Below, one piece after another: positions 37,056 through 46,868 of a stretch of DNA of 64,000 bases. The DNA comes from Fructobacillus americanaquae (GTDB taxonomy: Bacteria; Bacillota; Bacilli; Lactobacillales; Lactobacillaceae). The position numbers and the translations under genes were made by a program. The stretch spans positions 423,501 to 487,500 of the forward strand of contig NZ_CP097122.1 of NCBI RefSeq assembly GCF_024029775.1, read 5' to 3'. Under the pieces are notes generated by a model, which worked only from the letters and a program-made list of their open reading frames with translations, did not search any database and had not been told where the DNA came from. How positions within the stretch are numbered: the first letter of the stretch is position 1; every line of letters starts with the position of its first letter.

Positions 37056-38759
37056 TTAAGCCTGAATTTTTTCTTCCATCACAGCTTCAAAGGTTTGTAA
37101 CTTCGCATCCGCTTCAACCTGTGAATCAGCGACAACGCCAAGATAAAGTTTCAACTTTGGTTCCGTTCCAGATGGGCGCAGTGCAATCCATGAACCATCC
37201 GCTAACCAATACTTTAAGACATTGGCCTTAGGCTGTGGCAACTTTTTCTCTGCTCCAGCTCGATCAATCTGGGTCTGATTAGCAAAGTCTTGGGTCGCCA
37301 GAACTAACTGATCACCAACCGTTGCCAACTTTTGGTTGCGGAACTTAGTCATCAAAGCAGCCATTTCCTCGTGACCATTGATACCAGGAAAATCAAAGGC
37401 AACAGTCTTTTCCTCAAAGTAACCATATTGGTCATATAGTTCCTTCAAACCATCAGCAAAACTTTGGCCCTTTTCCTTATAATAAGCAGCCATTTCGGCA
37501 AACAAAACCAAGGCCTGAATGGCATCCTTATCATGGGCAAAAGGCTTCACAAGGTAACCAAATGATTCTTCAAAGCCGAAGAGGTACGTATAATCCTTCT
37601 TTTCTTCAAAACGGTCAATCATGGCGGCAATATACTTAAAGCCGGTCAACACGTCTAAGGTAGCAACGCCGTAGTTCTTAGCAATTTCGCTAGCAAAGCG
37701 TGATGAAACAATCGATGTTACAATAGCACCATTTTCTGGTAATGTCTGATTTTTCTTTTTAGCTGCTAACAAGTAGTTGACCATCAAACCAGCAATTTGG
37801 TTACCAGATAAGACTTGGTATGAGCCATCTGCTAAACGTACAGCAGCCCCCATCCGATCAGCATCGGGGTCCGTTGCAACAACCAAATCAGCTGCTTGCT
37901 TCTTGGCGTATTCAATCGCCAATGACAAGGCAGCAGGGTCTTCTGGATTTGGCTTTTTAACCGTTTTGAAATCCCCATCGAGCTCTGCCTGCTCCTTGAC
38001 AATCGTGTAATTGGTAAAACCTGCTTGCTGTAATGCTTTTTCGCCAATATATTGACCAGTTCCATGCAAAGGGGTGTAGACAAATTTCAAGTCTGCCCCC
38101 TCTTTTTGAATCAAATTCTGATCAACGGAAACTGTTTTAACTTCTGCCAAATAAGCATTATCCAACTCATCATCGACTACTTGAACATTGGCTTCTGTTT
38201 CATCTTGTGCAATAGTAAACCCATTTTCGACTGCTGCCATCCCGTCAATAACGGCCTGGACAGCTTGGGGAACCATTTGACCACCATCGGCACCGTAAAC
38301 CTTATACCCGTTATCCTGCTTCGGATTGTGTGAGGCCGTAATCATAATGCCAGCAAAGGCCTTTAAATGACGGACTGAAAATGATAATTCAGGTGTCGGA
38401 CGCAATGATGAGAAGCGGTAAACTTTAATCCCGTGTGCTGATAGCACGCGACTGGCTACTTGAGCAAATTCTTTTGAGTGTTGACGAGAGTCAAAGGCGA
38501 TGACTACCCCCGCTTTTTTTGCTGCAGACCCGCTTTGATCAATGTAAGCAGCTAATGCTTCCGTCACCAAGGCAACCATCACAACATTAATGCGGTTGGT
38601 TCCAACCCCCATTTGACCACGCATACCAGCAGTCCCAAATGGTAAGTTTTGATAGAAGGCATCTTCTTGTTCAGCTGGACTCAATTGCTTTAGTTCAGCA
38701 GCTAAATCAGCAGGTAGGTCTGCTTGTTGCCAACGGGCTAAGGTATCTTGATAAGTCAT
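37056..38759 (-). CDS. pgm: Alpha-phosphoglucomutase
   Basis: Interconverts glucose 6-phosphate and glucose 1-phosphate, supplying GalU with substrate. It has 567 residues, the long PgcA-type form. The phosphoserine loop is [18 protein letters not shown], the metal loop is DPDADRMG, the sugar-binding loop is GFEESFGYL, and the phosphate-binding end is [13 protein letters not shown]. It follows the DedA gene by 2 bases. No clear terminator is seen downstream. Confidence 0.95.
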   Translation of the reverse strand: MTYQDTLARWQQADLPADLAAELKQLSPAEQEDAFYQNLPFGTAGMRGQMGVGTNRINVVMVALVTEALAAYIDQSGSAAKKAGVVIAFDSRQHSKEFAQVASRVLSAHGIKVYRFSSLRPTPELSFSVRHLKAFAGIMITASHNPKQDNGYKVYGADGGQMVPQAVQAVIDGMAAVENGFTIAQDETEANVQVVDDELDNAYLAEVKTVSVDQNLIQKEGADLKFVYTPLHGTGQYIGEKALQQAGFTNYTIVKEQAELDGDFKTVKKPNPEDPAALSLAIEYAKKQAADLVVATDPDADRMGAAVRLADGSYQVLSGNQIAGLMVNYLLAAKKKNQTLPENGAIVTSIVSSRFASEIAKNYGVATLDVLTGFKYIAAMIDRFEEKKDYTYLFGFEESFGYLVKPFAHDKDAIQALVLFAEMAAYYKEKGQSFADGLKELYDQYGYFEEKTVAFDFPGINGHEEMAALMTKFRNQKLATVGDQLVLATQDFANQTQIDRAGAEKKLPQPKANVLKYWLADGSWIALRPSGTEPKLKLYLGVVADSQVEADAKLQTFEAVMEEKIQA

Positions 38760-38761
38760 TC

Positions 38762-39442
38762 TTAAAGTTCCTCTTCCTTTTCTCGACTAGGTTTTGTGAT
38801 TAAACTAATAATAATTTGCCGAAACCTGGGTGACCGGATCACTGCCAGCACAAAGACGGCAGCCAGGACAATCACGGTGATGGTCACTTCTCTTGGCAAC
38901 TGTAAGTGACCAAAGTAATAACCGATTGTCACCATGGTCAATGCCCAGAGGCAGGATGCCAGAACAGACATCCGAAAGTAAGTCGCAAACCGTAACTTCA
39001 AACGATGAGCAGATAGCGGGACAATGGTTCTGACAAAAGGAACAAATCGGCCCAAAATAATAAAGATTAACCAACGTTTCGGATTTAAATTAGACGAAAT
39101 TTTTTCGGCAAAATCACCGTTTACGTGGCGAGCGACCAAGGGAATTTTATCAATCTGCTTAATTACCCAAGCACCGAACCAATAATTAATTGTGTCTCCG
39201 ATCATCGAGGCAGTCGCAAAAATCACCACCAACAAGGCAAATTCAACCAAAGAGTGATGGCGGCCAGCAAACCCCGCAGCCGTCATGACCAACGCATCGG
39301 CCGGAATAAACCCTGTGACAATTCCCCCAGTTTCAATCAAAATCAAAAAAAACAGAATCGACAATTCAATTACAGAAAAATTGGCATTCGCAGAACTAAT
39401 ATGCGTCAACCAATCCGACACAGCAGCAAAAGCTAGAACCAT
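38762..39442 (-). CDS. DedA-family membrane protein
   Basis: A 226-residue polytopic membrane protein of the DedA/SNARE-associated family, which includes undecaprenyl phosphate and phosphatidylethanolamine flippases. Typical blocks are [20 protein letters not shown], the [14 protein letters not shown] segment, and [15 protein letters not shown], where the essential arginines lie. About five membrane segments. Coupled to pgm with a 2-base gap; a lipid-carrier role would fit next to cell-envelope sugar genes. Confidence 0.88.
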   Translation of the reverse strand: MVLAFAAVSDWLTHISSANANFSVIELSILFFLILIETGGIVTGFIPADALVMTAAGFAGRHHSLVEFALLVVIFATASMIGDTINYWFGAWVIKQIDKIPLVARHVNGDFAEKISSNLNPKRWLIFIILGRFVPFVRTIVPLSAHRLKLRFATYFRMSVLASCLWALTMVTIGYYFGHLQLPREVTITVIVLAAVFVLAVIRSPRFRQIIISLITKPSREKEEEL

Positions 39443-39942
39443 ACAATCAGGGTACTCCTTTAGGAAAAAAGTCTGTCTGAGTATCGCTACTAGTCAACGC
39501 TTTGGGTACATGAATCCGCCCTACCAGCTAGCAAGATACTCATGAATCAGCAAATAATAGTCAGTAGAAGTTAATCCTGATATTATCTCGATAAAATTAA
39601 GGCTAGATAAAACACAGCCTACGTCTATCATACGCTATTTCCCCTGTTAAGTCTGCTTACAAAGCGTAAAAAATCTAGAAAAATCAAGGTGCAATCAGAC
39701 TAATTGTTAAGCATTCGCTCGCTAAATCATCCACTTTTTCTATTATAACAACTCTTTATAACAAAACTTATGCCAAATGAGCATAAATTTTTCAACCAAA
39801 ATGTACTACAATGACGGCGAAAAGTGGCAGAACAAAACACCAGGCGGCCGACTGAAAAACGCTCTATTTGCTCACTTTTTATAGTAATTAATTTCCTTTT
39901 AAAAGCACTTTTATCAAGGTTTTAAAAAGTTTCTTTTTTCAC
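39443..39942. other. 500-bp gap between divergent units
   Basis: No supported gene. It contains an inverted repeat GAGTATC/GATACTC (39479-39541) on the leader side of the DedA-pgm unit, followed on the minus strand by six T, so it could be a small structured leader. A second hairpin TTATGC/GCATAA followed by ATTTTT lies at 39768-39791. The rest is AT-rich and unremarkable up to the mannitol dehydrogenase promoter. Confidence 0.5.
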
Positions 39943-39990
39943 TTGACAAAACTTTGTGCAAATATTATTATGTATGTGTAAGTTGTTACA
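39943..39990 (+). promoter_or_regulatory. Strong mannitol dehydrogenase promoter with operator-like palindrome
   Basis: TTGACA (39943-39948), 17-base spacer, TATTAT (39966-39971). TGTAA-GTTG-TTACA (39977-39990) is an inverted repeat lying on the expected start site, placed to block transcription when bound. A GGAGG ribosome site follows at about 40004. Confidence 0.75.
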
Positions 39991-40020
39991 AGGAATTACT
40001 CATTGGAGGATAACAGAACA

Positions 40021-41036
40021 TGGAAGCCTTAGTATTAACTGATAAGAAGAAGTTGGAATTGAAGGACATCGAAAAGCCTGTCTTGAAGCCAGATGAAGTT
40101 TTGATTCACACTGCCTTTGCTGGTATCTGTGGAACTGATCATGCTTTGTATGCTGGTGAACCAGGATCAGCCGATGCTGTCCCACCAATCGTTTTGGGAC
40201 ACGAAAACTCAGGTGTTGTTAAGGAAATCGGTTCTGCTGTTACCAACGTTAAGGTTGGCGACCGCGTTTCAGTTGACCCTAACATTTACTGTGGACAATG
40301 TAAGTTCTGCCACACTGGCCGTCCTGAATTGTGCGAAAACTTGTCAGCGATTGGTGTAACTCGTGATGGTGGTTTCGAAGAATACTTCGCAGCCCCTGCA
40401 TCAGTTGTTTACCCAATCCCTGACAACGTTGACTTGAAATCAGCAGCGATTGTTGAACCAATTTCATGTGCCATCCACGGCATGAAGTTGTTGAAGCCAT
40501 CACCATACCAAAAGGCTTTGGTTATTGGAGACGGGTTCATGGGCGAATTGTTCGTGCAAATCTTGCAAGCATACGGTATCCACCAAGTTGACCTGGCCGG
40601 AATCGTTGATGAAAAGTTGAAGATGAACAAGGATTTGTTCAACGTTAAGAACACATACAACACTAAGAACGGCGACAAGATCCCTGCTGGAGAATATGAC
40701 GTTGTTATCGAAGCCGTTGGTATGCCACAAACACAAGAATCAGCCATCGAATCAGCTGCTCGTGGCGGTCAAGTTTTGATGTTCGGTGTTGGTGGACCTG
40801 ACGCTAAGTTCGAAATGAACACTTACGAAGTCTTCCAAAAGGAATTGACTATCCAAGGTTCATTCATTAACCCTAACGCATTCGAAGATTCATTGGCATT
40901 GCTTTCATCTGGTAAGTTGAACGTTAAGCCATTGTTGTCACACGAATTGGATTACAACCAAGTTGACGATTTTGTTAACGGTCGCTTAGGCGTTGTTTCT
41001 AAGGCCGTTGTTAAAATCGGTGGTGAAGAGGCCTAA
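40021..41036 (+). CDS. mtlK: Mannitol 2-dehydrogenase (zinc-dependent)
   Basis: Reduces fructose to mannitol with NADH, the electron sink that lets heterofermenters regain NAD+. The 338 residues, from MEALVLTDKKK to VGGEEA-like KIGGEEA, read as the Leuconostoc/Fructobacillus enzyme of the medium-chain ADH family. Catalytic zinc ligands are Cys37 (GICGTDH) and His61-Glu62 (GHEN). The structural zinc cysteines are 91, 94, 97 and 105. The NAD-binding motif is VIGDGFMGELFVQ. Codon use is strongly biased (TTG for Leu, AAG for Lys) unlike its neighbours, a sign of very high expression. First of three plus-strand genes. Confidence 0.95.
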
Positions 41037-41041
41037 ATTTT

Positions 41042-41752
41042 ATGAATAATGCAAAGCGGACAATTTCTTGGACCGCTGCCCTCAGTTACTTTGCCTTCTC
41101 ATTGGTAATTAACTCAATGGGTAACGTGCTAACAATTGTTACCAGTCAAAAAATTCATCCGTCAATTTTGGGTTCTGCCTATTGGACAGCTGCTCAAAAT
41201 GGATTAAACCACTCATTGCATGGTAATAGTGCAACACTATCCATCGTGTTCTTTGTGGTCGGTATGTTAATCGCTGTTTTGAACATGGTTTTGGAGCACC
41301 GCATTGATATCAAGCGCTTCCTTGGAAACTTAGCTTTCATGGTTCCTTTCTCGGCCTTGATCTCTGTCTTTGCAAGTGCCTTTTCAAAGCTCTTGCCAGA
41401 AGCACATAGTTGGCCAATGATTGCCTTCTATATTTTCTTAAACTTCTTCGGTGTTTCCTTAATTGCGATTGCCATCTCAATTTATCAGCGGACCAACATC
41501 GTTTTGCACCCTGCTGATGATTTGATGCAGGTTCTTCGATTCAAATATTTCAAGGGTAATGCCGGTATTGCCATGTGGGTTTCTTATATCCCACCTACCA
41601 TTATTGGTGTTATCGCCTTGATTATGGTTCCTGATTTTACCAACTATGGAATTGGAACTATCTTCGCCTTCCTTTTCCAGGGAAGTATCACTGGATGGGC
41701 AGACACACGTATCTTTAGCAAGTTAAAGCACCAGGGAATCGCTATCGACTAA
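41042..41752 (+). CDS. YczE/YitT-like membrane protein
   Basis: A 236-residue protein with about six membrane segments. The region HPADDLMQVLRFKYFKGN and the end GIGTIFAFLFQGSITGWADT resemble the YczE/YyaS family of predicted permeases. It starts only 5 bases after the mannitol dehydrogenase stop, so it is cotranscribed. A role in moving fructose, mannitol or another metabolite is possible but not shown. Confidence 0.7.
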   Translation: MNNAKRTISWTAALSYFAFSLVINSMGNVLTIVTSQKIHPSILGSAYWTAAQNGLNHSLHGNSATLSIVFFVVGMLIAVLNMVLEHRIDIKRFLGNLAFMVPFSALISVFASAFSKLLPEAHSWPMIAFYIFLNFFGVSLIAIAISIYQRTNIVLHPADDLMQVLRFKYFKGNAGIAMWVSYIPPTIIGVIALIMVPDFTNYGIGTIFAFLFQGSITGWADTRIFSKLKHQGIAID

Positions 41753-41784
41753 GATAGTCTCCCCCAATTGAAAGGACGGGTTAT

Positions 41785-42177
41785 ATGATGGCCTTTACTG
41801 ATTATTTTGACGATATTCAACACGTTGGAATTCCAACAACCGACTTGGACCGCGCTGAAAAGTTCTGGACAGGCATCGGTTTTGAAAAGACCGGTGACTT
41901 TAAGGAAGGTGGCCCAGTTAAATTCTTTAAGTACGGTCACCTCGTTATTGAAACGTGGTTGTCTGATGAAGGAACCGGCAAGCCCGGTTCAATCAACCAC
42001 ATCTCAATGAACACTTCTAATGCTGATGCAGCCTTTGTAGCAGCAAAGGAACAGGGATTAGATTTGATTGATTCAGAAGTACAACATCTTCCCTTCTGGG
42101 ATAACGGTATCAAGTTCTTTAATGTTCGCACCCCAGATGGTGTAACATTGGAATTCTGTGAAATCGTCAAGGATTAA
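41785..42177 (+). CDS. VOC-superfamily (glyoxalase-like) protein
   Basis: A 130-residue protein of the vicinal-oxygen-chelate fold. It shows the two babab halves, with HVGIPTTDLDRAEKFWTGIGF in the first and INHISMNTSNADAAF then GVTLEFCEI in the second. His, Glu and other metal ligands are plausible but the substrate is unknown. GAAAGGA upstream. It is the last gene of the mannitol dehydrogenase unit and ends at a strong terminator. Confidence 0.85.
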   Translation: MMAFTDYFDDIQHVGIPTTDLDRAEKFWTGIGFEKTGDFKEGGPVKFFKYGHLVIETWLSDEGTGKPGSINHISMNTSNADAAFVAAKEQGLDLIDSEVQHLPFWDNGIKFFNVRTPDGVTLEFCEIVKD

Positions 42178-42190
42178 TTCATCATTCAAG

Positions 42191-42226
42191 AGCCTCAACT
42201 ACCAAATAGTAGTTGAGGCTTTTTTG
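42191..42226 (+). terminator. Terminator after the mannitol dehydrogenase unit
   Basis: Perfect 12-bp stem AGCCTCAACTAC/GTAGTTGAGGCT followed by six T. Confidence 0.93.
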
Positions 42227-42399
42227 TATCTTCTATTTGCTATTGACGACAGCTGAAAGTCACCATTACTTCTATTTAAGCTTTTAAGAACCCTTCAACC
42301 CACTTTTTCTCTCACACAAGTAAAAAAGCTATACGCCCATTTCTAACTCCATATACCACGTTAATGGCTCGTTGGTTGTTGTCCATTAAAGCGCTCAAC

Positions 42400-42432
42400 A
42401 AAAAAGTCCACTACATTTCTGTAGCAGACTTC
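42400..42432 (-). terminator. Terminator after trxB
   Basis: Minus strand AGTCTGCTACA pairs fully with TGTAGTGGACT (two wobbles) around a GAAA loop, followed by six T. Confidence 0.88.
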
Positions 42433-42447
42433 TCAACATCATTTATT

Positions 42448-43389
42448 TTATGCCTCTGATTTTAATTCAGCAACATATTGATAGGCTTCTTGGCCAGCCA
42501 AACCACCATCGCCAACAGCAGTCGTGATTTGGCGCAAGTCCTTAGCACGAACGTCTCCAGCGGCAAAGATTCCTGGAACGGCGGTTGCCATCTTGTCATC
42601 CGTCTTAATCCAACCGCGGTCATCAGTAATCCCCAAATTTTCAAATACCTGAGTATTTGGCTTGAGGCCAACGTAGATGAAGATTCCACTTTGGTCAACA
42701 ACCCGGTCCTCACCAGTCTGATTGTTATGAAGCTTCAGCTGCGAAACAGCCTCACTATCGCCTTCAATGGCTGTGACTTCAGTATTCCAAACAAAGTGCA
42801 TGTTTTCCTGTTTCTTTGCTCGTTGCTGCAAGATTGGCTGTGCCTTTAACTTACTATCGCGAACATAAACCGTGACATCCTTAACCACATTGGCCAAGTA
42901 CAGTCCTTCCTCGACAGCGGAATCACCACCACCGACAACGGCAACACTTTCACCCTTAAAGAAGGCACCATCGCAGACAGCACAGTATGAGACACCTTTG
43001 CCTTGGTATTCTTCCTCGCCGTCAACACCCAAGTGAATGTGTTCGGATCCAGTCGCAACAATCAAAGCTGGTGCTTGAAAATCGCCCATATCAGTATGGA
43101 CCAATTTTTCATTTTTAGCTAAAATTTCCACACCAGTAATCATACCAAATGAGTATTCGGCGCCAAACTGTGTTGACGAAGCATACATTTTTTCGGCCAA
43201 ATCAGGACCCATAATACTGTTATAACCAGGATAATTTTCAACTTCAGCAGTATTATTCATCTGCCCACCATAAATCCCCTGGTCAAGCATTACAGTCTTT
43301 AAGTCCGCCCGTGAGGCATAAGTAGCGGCAGTCATTCCGGCTGGGCCAGCACCAATGATGATGACATCATATTGCTTGACTTCTGTCAT
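42448..43389 (-). CDS. trxB: Thioredoxin reductase
   Basis: FAD- and NADPH-dependent reductase of thioredoxin, 313 residues. The FAD motif GAGPAGMTAATYASRA (about 13-28), the redox pair Cys136/Cys139 (CAVCDG), the NADPH motif VVGGGDSAVEEGLYLA and the closing FAAGDVRAK are present. Promoter TAGACA-17-TACAAT at 43424-43452 and ribosome site AAGGAGG. It supplies electrons to MsrA/MsrB. Confidence 0.95.
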   Translation of the reverse strand: MTEVKQYDVIIIGAGPAGMTAATYASRADLKTVMLDQGIYGGQMNNTAEVENYPGYNSIMGPDLAEKMYASSTQFGAEYSFGMITGVEILAKNEKLVHTDMGDFQAPALIVATGSEHIHLGVDGEEEYQGKGVSYCAVCDGAFFKGESVAVVGGGDSAVEEGLYLANVVKDVTVYVRDSKLKAQPILQQRAKKQENMHFVWNTEVTAIEGDSEAVSQLKLHNNQTGEDRVVDQSGIFIYVGLKPNTQVFENLGITDDRGWIKTDDKMATAVPGIFAAGDVRAKDLRQITTAVGDGGLAGQEAYQYVAELKSEA

Positions 43390-43423
43390 GAGAAACGGAA
43401 CCTCCTTTTTTATTATGACGTCT

Positions 43424-43452
43424 ATTGTACCTTGAATCGGTTCTTTTGTCTA
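43424..43452 (-). promoter_or_regulatory. trxB promoter
   Basis: Minus strand TAGACA, 17-base spacer, TACAAT, followed by a leader of about 30 bases. Confidence 0.6.
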
Positions 43453-43462
43453 ATTTTAACCA

Positions 43463-43493
43463 ATAAAAAAGAGGTATACCACCTCTTTTGTTT
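43463..43493 (-). terminator. Terminator after galU
   Basis: Minus strand AAAAGAGGT pairs with ACCTCTTTT, followed by a T run. Confidence 0.8.
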
Positions 43494-43503
43494 TTGCTAA
43501 ATT

Positions 43504-44379
43504 TTACAACTTAGCTGCAAGTTCTTTAATATAAGCGCGGAGCTGATCCTTTGTTTGTGGATGCTTCAAGCCAAATTCAATATTAGTTTCCAAAAAACCA
43601 ATCTTAGAACCAATATCATAACGGTCACCCTTGAATTCATGGGCGTAAACATGCTGACGATTATTTAATGAATCAATGGCATCCGTCAATTGAATTTCGC
43701 CACCCTTACCAGGCTTTGTTTTTTCTAATTCTTCAAAAATTTCAGGCGTCAACAAGTAGCGACCAATGATTGCCAAATCAGAAGGGGCATCTTCAGGCTG
43801 AGGCTTTTCAACGAATGACTTAACCCGGTATAGGCCGTCTTCTTTTACCTTTGCGGCAGGATCAATAACACCGTATTCGGATACTTGATCATGGGGCACT
43901 TCCAAAACTGCCAAAGTTGATTCGCCAGTTTCATGATAGCGGTCAATCAACTGCTTCGTCAATGGCACTTCATCTTGCATCAAATCGTCACCCAAAAGAA
44001 CAACGAATGGTTCATCACCAATGAAGTCCTTGGCTGTTAAAATGGCATCACCCAAGCCCTTTGGATGTGATTGACGAATGAAGTACATGTTGATATCGGT
44101 TGTTTCTTCGACAACCTTCAATAATTCCAACTTGTTCTTTTCGCGCAAATTGTTTTCCAATTCTGGGTTTGAATCAAAGTGATCTTCGATTGAACGCTTG
44201 GACTTTCCATCGACGACAACAATATCTTCGATTCCAGAAGCAATGGCTTCACGAACAATATATTCAATCGTTGGTGTGTCAACAATTGGTAGCATTTCCT
44301 TAGCCAAAGCCTTTGTGGCTGGCAAGAAACGAGTTCCCAAACCAGCGGCCGGGATAATGGCTTTACGTACAGGTTTCAT
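43504..44379 (-). CDS. galU: UTP-glucose-1-phosphate uridylyltransferase
   Basis: Makes UDP-glucose for envelope sugars. It has 291 residues. [19 protein letters not shown] is the nucleotide-binding loop, VLLGDDL carries the metal Asp and [11 protein letters not shown] binds sugar. It has an extended -10 (TGTTATAAT, 44431-44439) in the short gap after gpsA, so it can be made separately. With pgm it forms the glucose 6-phosphate to UDP-glucose route. Confidence 0.95.
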   Translation of the reverse strand: MKPVRKAIIPAAGLGTRFLPATKALAKEMLPIVDTPTIEYIVREAIASGIEDIVVVDGKSKRSIEDHFDSNPELENNLREKNKLELLKVVEETTDINMYFIRQSHPKGLGDAILTAKDFIGDEPFVVLLGDDLMQDEVPLTKQLIDRYHETGESTLAVLEVPHDQVSEYGVIDPAAKVKEDGLYRVKSFVEKPQPEDAPSDLAIIGRYLLTPEIFEELEKTKPGKGGEIQLTDAIDSLNNRQHVYAHEFKGDRYDIGSKIGFLETNIEFGLKHPQTKDQLRAYIKELAAKL

Positions 44380-44448
44380 ACTTTCCTACTTTCATTAATG
44401 ACGTCAAAGGCGCCGAAGTATTCCACTGCTATTATAACAAATATATGG

Positions 44449-45456
44449 TCAATCTTCAGCTTTTAATGGACGAGTCATCAGTAATTTAATTTGGTCTTCA
44501 ATTTGAGCCTCTTCGTATAAGACCTGATACAAAGCGGTCGTAATGGGCAAATCGAGTTGATGGGTCTGTTGGTACTCATAAACCGCCTTAACAGTATTTA
44601 CCCCTTCAATGACCATGCCCATCTCTTCTTGGACCTGATTTAACGACTGACCATGGCCCATGGCAAAGCCAGCACGGTAATTGCGTGAATTGGGTGACAT
44701 TCCCGTCACAATTAAATCACCAATTCCGGCTAAGCCCAGAAAAGTCTCCGGCTTAGCCCCCATTTTTTGACCAACGCTACGCATTTCAACCAAGCCACGT
44801 GTTAGAAGGGCTGCCTGAGCATTGACGCCATAGCCTAAACCAACGAGCATTCCAGAACCCAAAGCAATAATATTTTTTAATGCTCCACCTAACTCTGATC
44901 CCAATAAATCATGGTTAGTATAAGGCCGAAAATTCTCACTGGCTAATGTTTTCTGTAAAACCGCCGTAGCAGCTTCGTCAGTCCCACCAATAGAAACTGC
45001 AGTCAAATCACCCTTAATCACATCTTCAGCATGTGACGGGCCAGAAATAACAGCTAGAGATGAATAATTCTCACTCGGAACAACTTCCTCAATCATTTGC
45101 GAAATCCGTAGGTGCGTCCCCTGTTCCAAGCCCTTGGTCGCATGAGCCAAAATTACTTGCTGATCCAAATTTTGTAAAACCTCTGCTAATTGGGAACCAA
45201 CAGAGCGAATCGCCTTCGTTGGTACCACCATTAAAACAACATCTGCATCCGCCACAGCGACTTGCATATCAGCAACCGCTAATAACTTCTCTGACAAAGT
45301 TGCGCCAGGTAAATAATGGTCATTTTGGTGACGTTGGTTAATTTCATCAACCTGGTCCACACGGTGTGACCAGATATTAACAACTACGTTGTTTTTCGCC
45401 ATTGTATTGGCGAGGGCGGTCCCCCAGGAACCAGCGCCTAAAACAGCGACTTTAGT
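44449..45456 (-). CDS. gpsA: Glycerol-3-phosphate dehydrogenase [NAD(P)+]
   Basis: Makes sn-glycerol 3-phosphate for phospholipids from dihydroxyacetone phosphate. It has 335 residues from the ATG at 45456 (MTKVAVLGAGSWGT), which overlaps the hprK stop; an in-frame extension to 45507 lies inside hprK. The NAD motif GAGSWGTALA, the lysine region GGALKNIIALGSG and the AGIGDLIVT block are present. lgt, often between hprK and gpsA, is absent here. Confidence 0.95.
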   Translation of the reverse strand, partial: TKVAVLGAGSWGTALANTMAKNNVVVNIWSHRVDQVDEINQRHQNDHYLPGATLSEKLLAVADMQVAVADADVVLMVVPTKAIRSVGSQLAEVLQNLDQQVILAHATKGLEQGTHLRISQMIEEVVPSENYSSLAVISGPSHAEDVIKGDLTAVSIGGTDEAATAVLQKTLASENFRPYTNHDLLGSELGGALKNIIALGSGMLVGLGYGVNAQAALLTRGLVEMRSVGQKMGAKPETFLGLAGIGDLIVTGMSPNSRNYRAGFAMGHGQSLNQVQEEMGMVIEGVNTVKAVYEYQQTHQLDLPITTALYQVLYEEAQIEDQIKLLMTRPLKAED

Positions 45457-46417
45457 CATGCTTTTTTGCCTCTTCGTCTTCTTTTTCATTAACTTGCATT
45501 GCGGCATTCATCCGCTTTTCAAGTGTCTCTAAGGCATCATAGCCCATGTTCTGCGTCCGGAACTTAACAGCCGCTGCATCAATAACGGAAGCAGTATTTC
45601 GCCCTGGTGTAACCGGTACAACCATCTTTTTAATATTGACTCCTAGAATATCTAAGGTATCAGCCTCATTTCCTAACCGATCAAAATTCTCTTCGCCAAT
45701 TTTACCGTTTGATAAGTGAATATTAAGCATAATTGAAGCATGGGAACGGACCGAAACCGCACCGTAGACTTGTTGAACATCAATAATACCAACACCGCGA
45801 ACTTCCATCAAGTTCCGTAAAACTTCTGATGGTTGTCCAATCAAGCGCTGTTCATCTTCTTGGTGAATATCAACACGGTCATCAGCAACCAATCGCGCTT
45901 TCCCCTGTTGAATCAATTCCAAAGCGGATTCAGTTTTTCCAATTCCAGCATCACCAGTAATCAAAACCCCTAATCCGTGGACATCAATCAAAACGCCATG
46001 GACAGACTGCCGTGGCGCTAACTCGCCCCCTAGGTAGTAAGTCATGTTTGATAAAATTTGTGATGAAGTCAATCGCGTATTTAAAATTGGAATCTGAGCT
46101 TCTTCTGCTGCTTGCTTCAATTCATCCGCAATTGGCAAATCAGTCGAAACCACAAAGGCTGGCGTCTGTTTAGAGGCCATTTTTCGATAAACCATCAATA
46201 ATTCGTCATGGCTCATTCGATTTGAAAAAGAAGTTTCAGTGATACCCAACAACTGCACCCGTTCAGGAGCATAGTAAGTAAAGTACCCCGTCATTTCCAA
46301 GCCTGGCCTAGAAATATCTGCAGTAGTAATCACTCGATTTAAATAATCATGACCTGCTACAATTGTTAAGCGTGTGTTATCAACTAAATCTTTAACTGTT
46401 ACGGTTGCTTGCGCCAT
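45452..46417 (-). CDS. hprK: HPr kinase/phosphorylase
   Basis: Phosphorylates HPr on Ser46, the sensor of carbon catabolite control. It has 321 residues. The P-loop is GDAGIGKT (155-162), the HprK signature MEVRGVGIIDV follows, and the N-terminal domain (1-130) is complete. A longer acidic and basic C-tail (EKEDEEAKKHD) closes it. It sits upstream of gpsA with overlap and downstream of the YvlD-like gene. Confidence 0.95.
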   Translation of the reverse strand: MAQATVTVKDLVDNTRLTIVAGHDYLNRVITTADISRPGLEMTGYFTYYAPERVQLLGITETSFSNRMSHDELLMVYRKMASKQTPAFVVSTDLPIADELKQAAEEAQIPILNTRLTSSQILSNMTYYLGGELAPRQSVHGVLIDVHGLGVLITGDAGIGKTESALELIQQGKARLVADDRVDIHQEDEQRLIGQPSEVLRNLMEVRGVGIIDVQQVYGAVSVRSHASIMLNIHLSNGKIGEENFDRLGNEADTLDILGVNIKKMVVPVTPGRNTASVIDAAAVKFRTQNMGYDALETLEKRMNAAMQVNEKEDEEAKKHD

Positions 46418-46420
46418 TTT

Positions 46421-46774
46421 TTACCTCCGCACCGAAATCTTCGTTTGACCCATGAATAAGAAATTAGCTAAGGTCAACAATATTGCAACCAGCATTGCCC
46501 AACCAAAAGAGGCAAAGGCAAAACCATGAATAATATGCGCTGTTAATTCTAGCAGCACTGTATTAATAATTAATAAAAAGAATCCTAACGAAATGATGAC
46601 TAATGGTAGTGAAACAAAGACCAAGATGGGCTTGATCAAGCGATTCAATAAGGCGAGTAGCACTGCTGCCACAAAAGCGGTCGTCATGTTCGCCAAAACA
46701 AAACCACTTGGGAACAGCAATGCACAGGCCAAAAAGACAGCCATGTTAATCGCCGCTTGCATGATAAAACGCAT
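46421..46774 (-). CDS. Phage-holin-family IV (YvlD-like) membrane protein
   Basis: A 117-residue protein with about four membrane segments. I start at 46774 (MRFIMQAAINM), preceded by AAAGGAGGG; a longer frame to 46867 reads through the phoU terminator. The NRLIKPILVFVSLPL block is typical of YvlD. The family lies next to hprK in many Firmicutes. Function unknown; the holin name comes from fold likeness only. Confidence 0.85.
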   Translation of the reverse strand: MRFIMQAAINMAVFLACALLFPSGFVLANMTTAFVAAVLLALLNRLIKPILVFVSLPLVIISLGFFLLIINTVLLELTAHIIHGFAFASFGWAMLVAILLTLANFLFMGQTKISVRR

Positions 46775-46828
46775 AGGCCCTCCTTTAATAAATTTATTTC
46801 CTACCCCTATTATAACAAAGTTTCCTAC

Positions 46829-46862
46829 CACAAAAAAAGGAACCCAAAGGGTCCCTTTTTCT
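46829..46862 (-). terminator. Terminator after phoU
   Basis: Minus strand AAAGG-ACCC pairs with GGGT-CCTTT around TTTG, followed by a T run. It ends the pst-phoU unit. Confidence 0.85.
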
Positions 46863-46868
46863 ATCAAA

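Noticed and set aside
39479..39541. tRNA-like element: 7-bp end stem GAGTATC/GATACTC with a D-loop-like AGCTGGTAG and a CAT in the middle, on the minus strand
   Set aside because: There is no T-arm (no TTCGA loop) and neither the D stem nor an anticodon stem pairs. Kept only as an inverted repeat in the gap entry.
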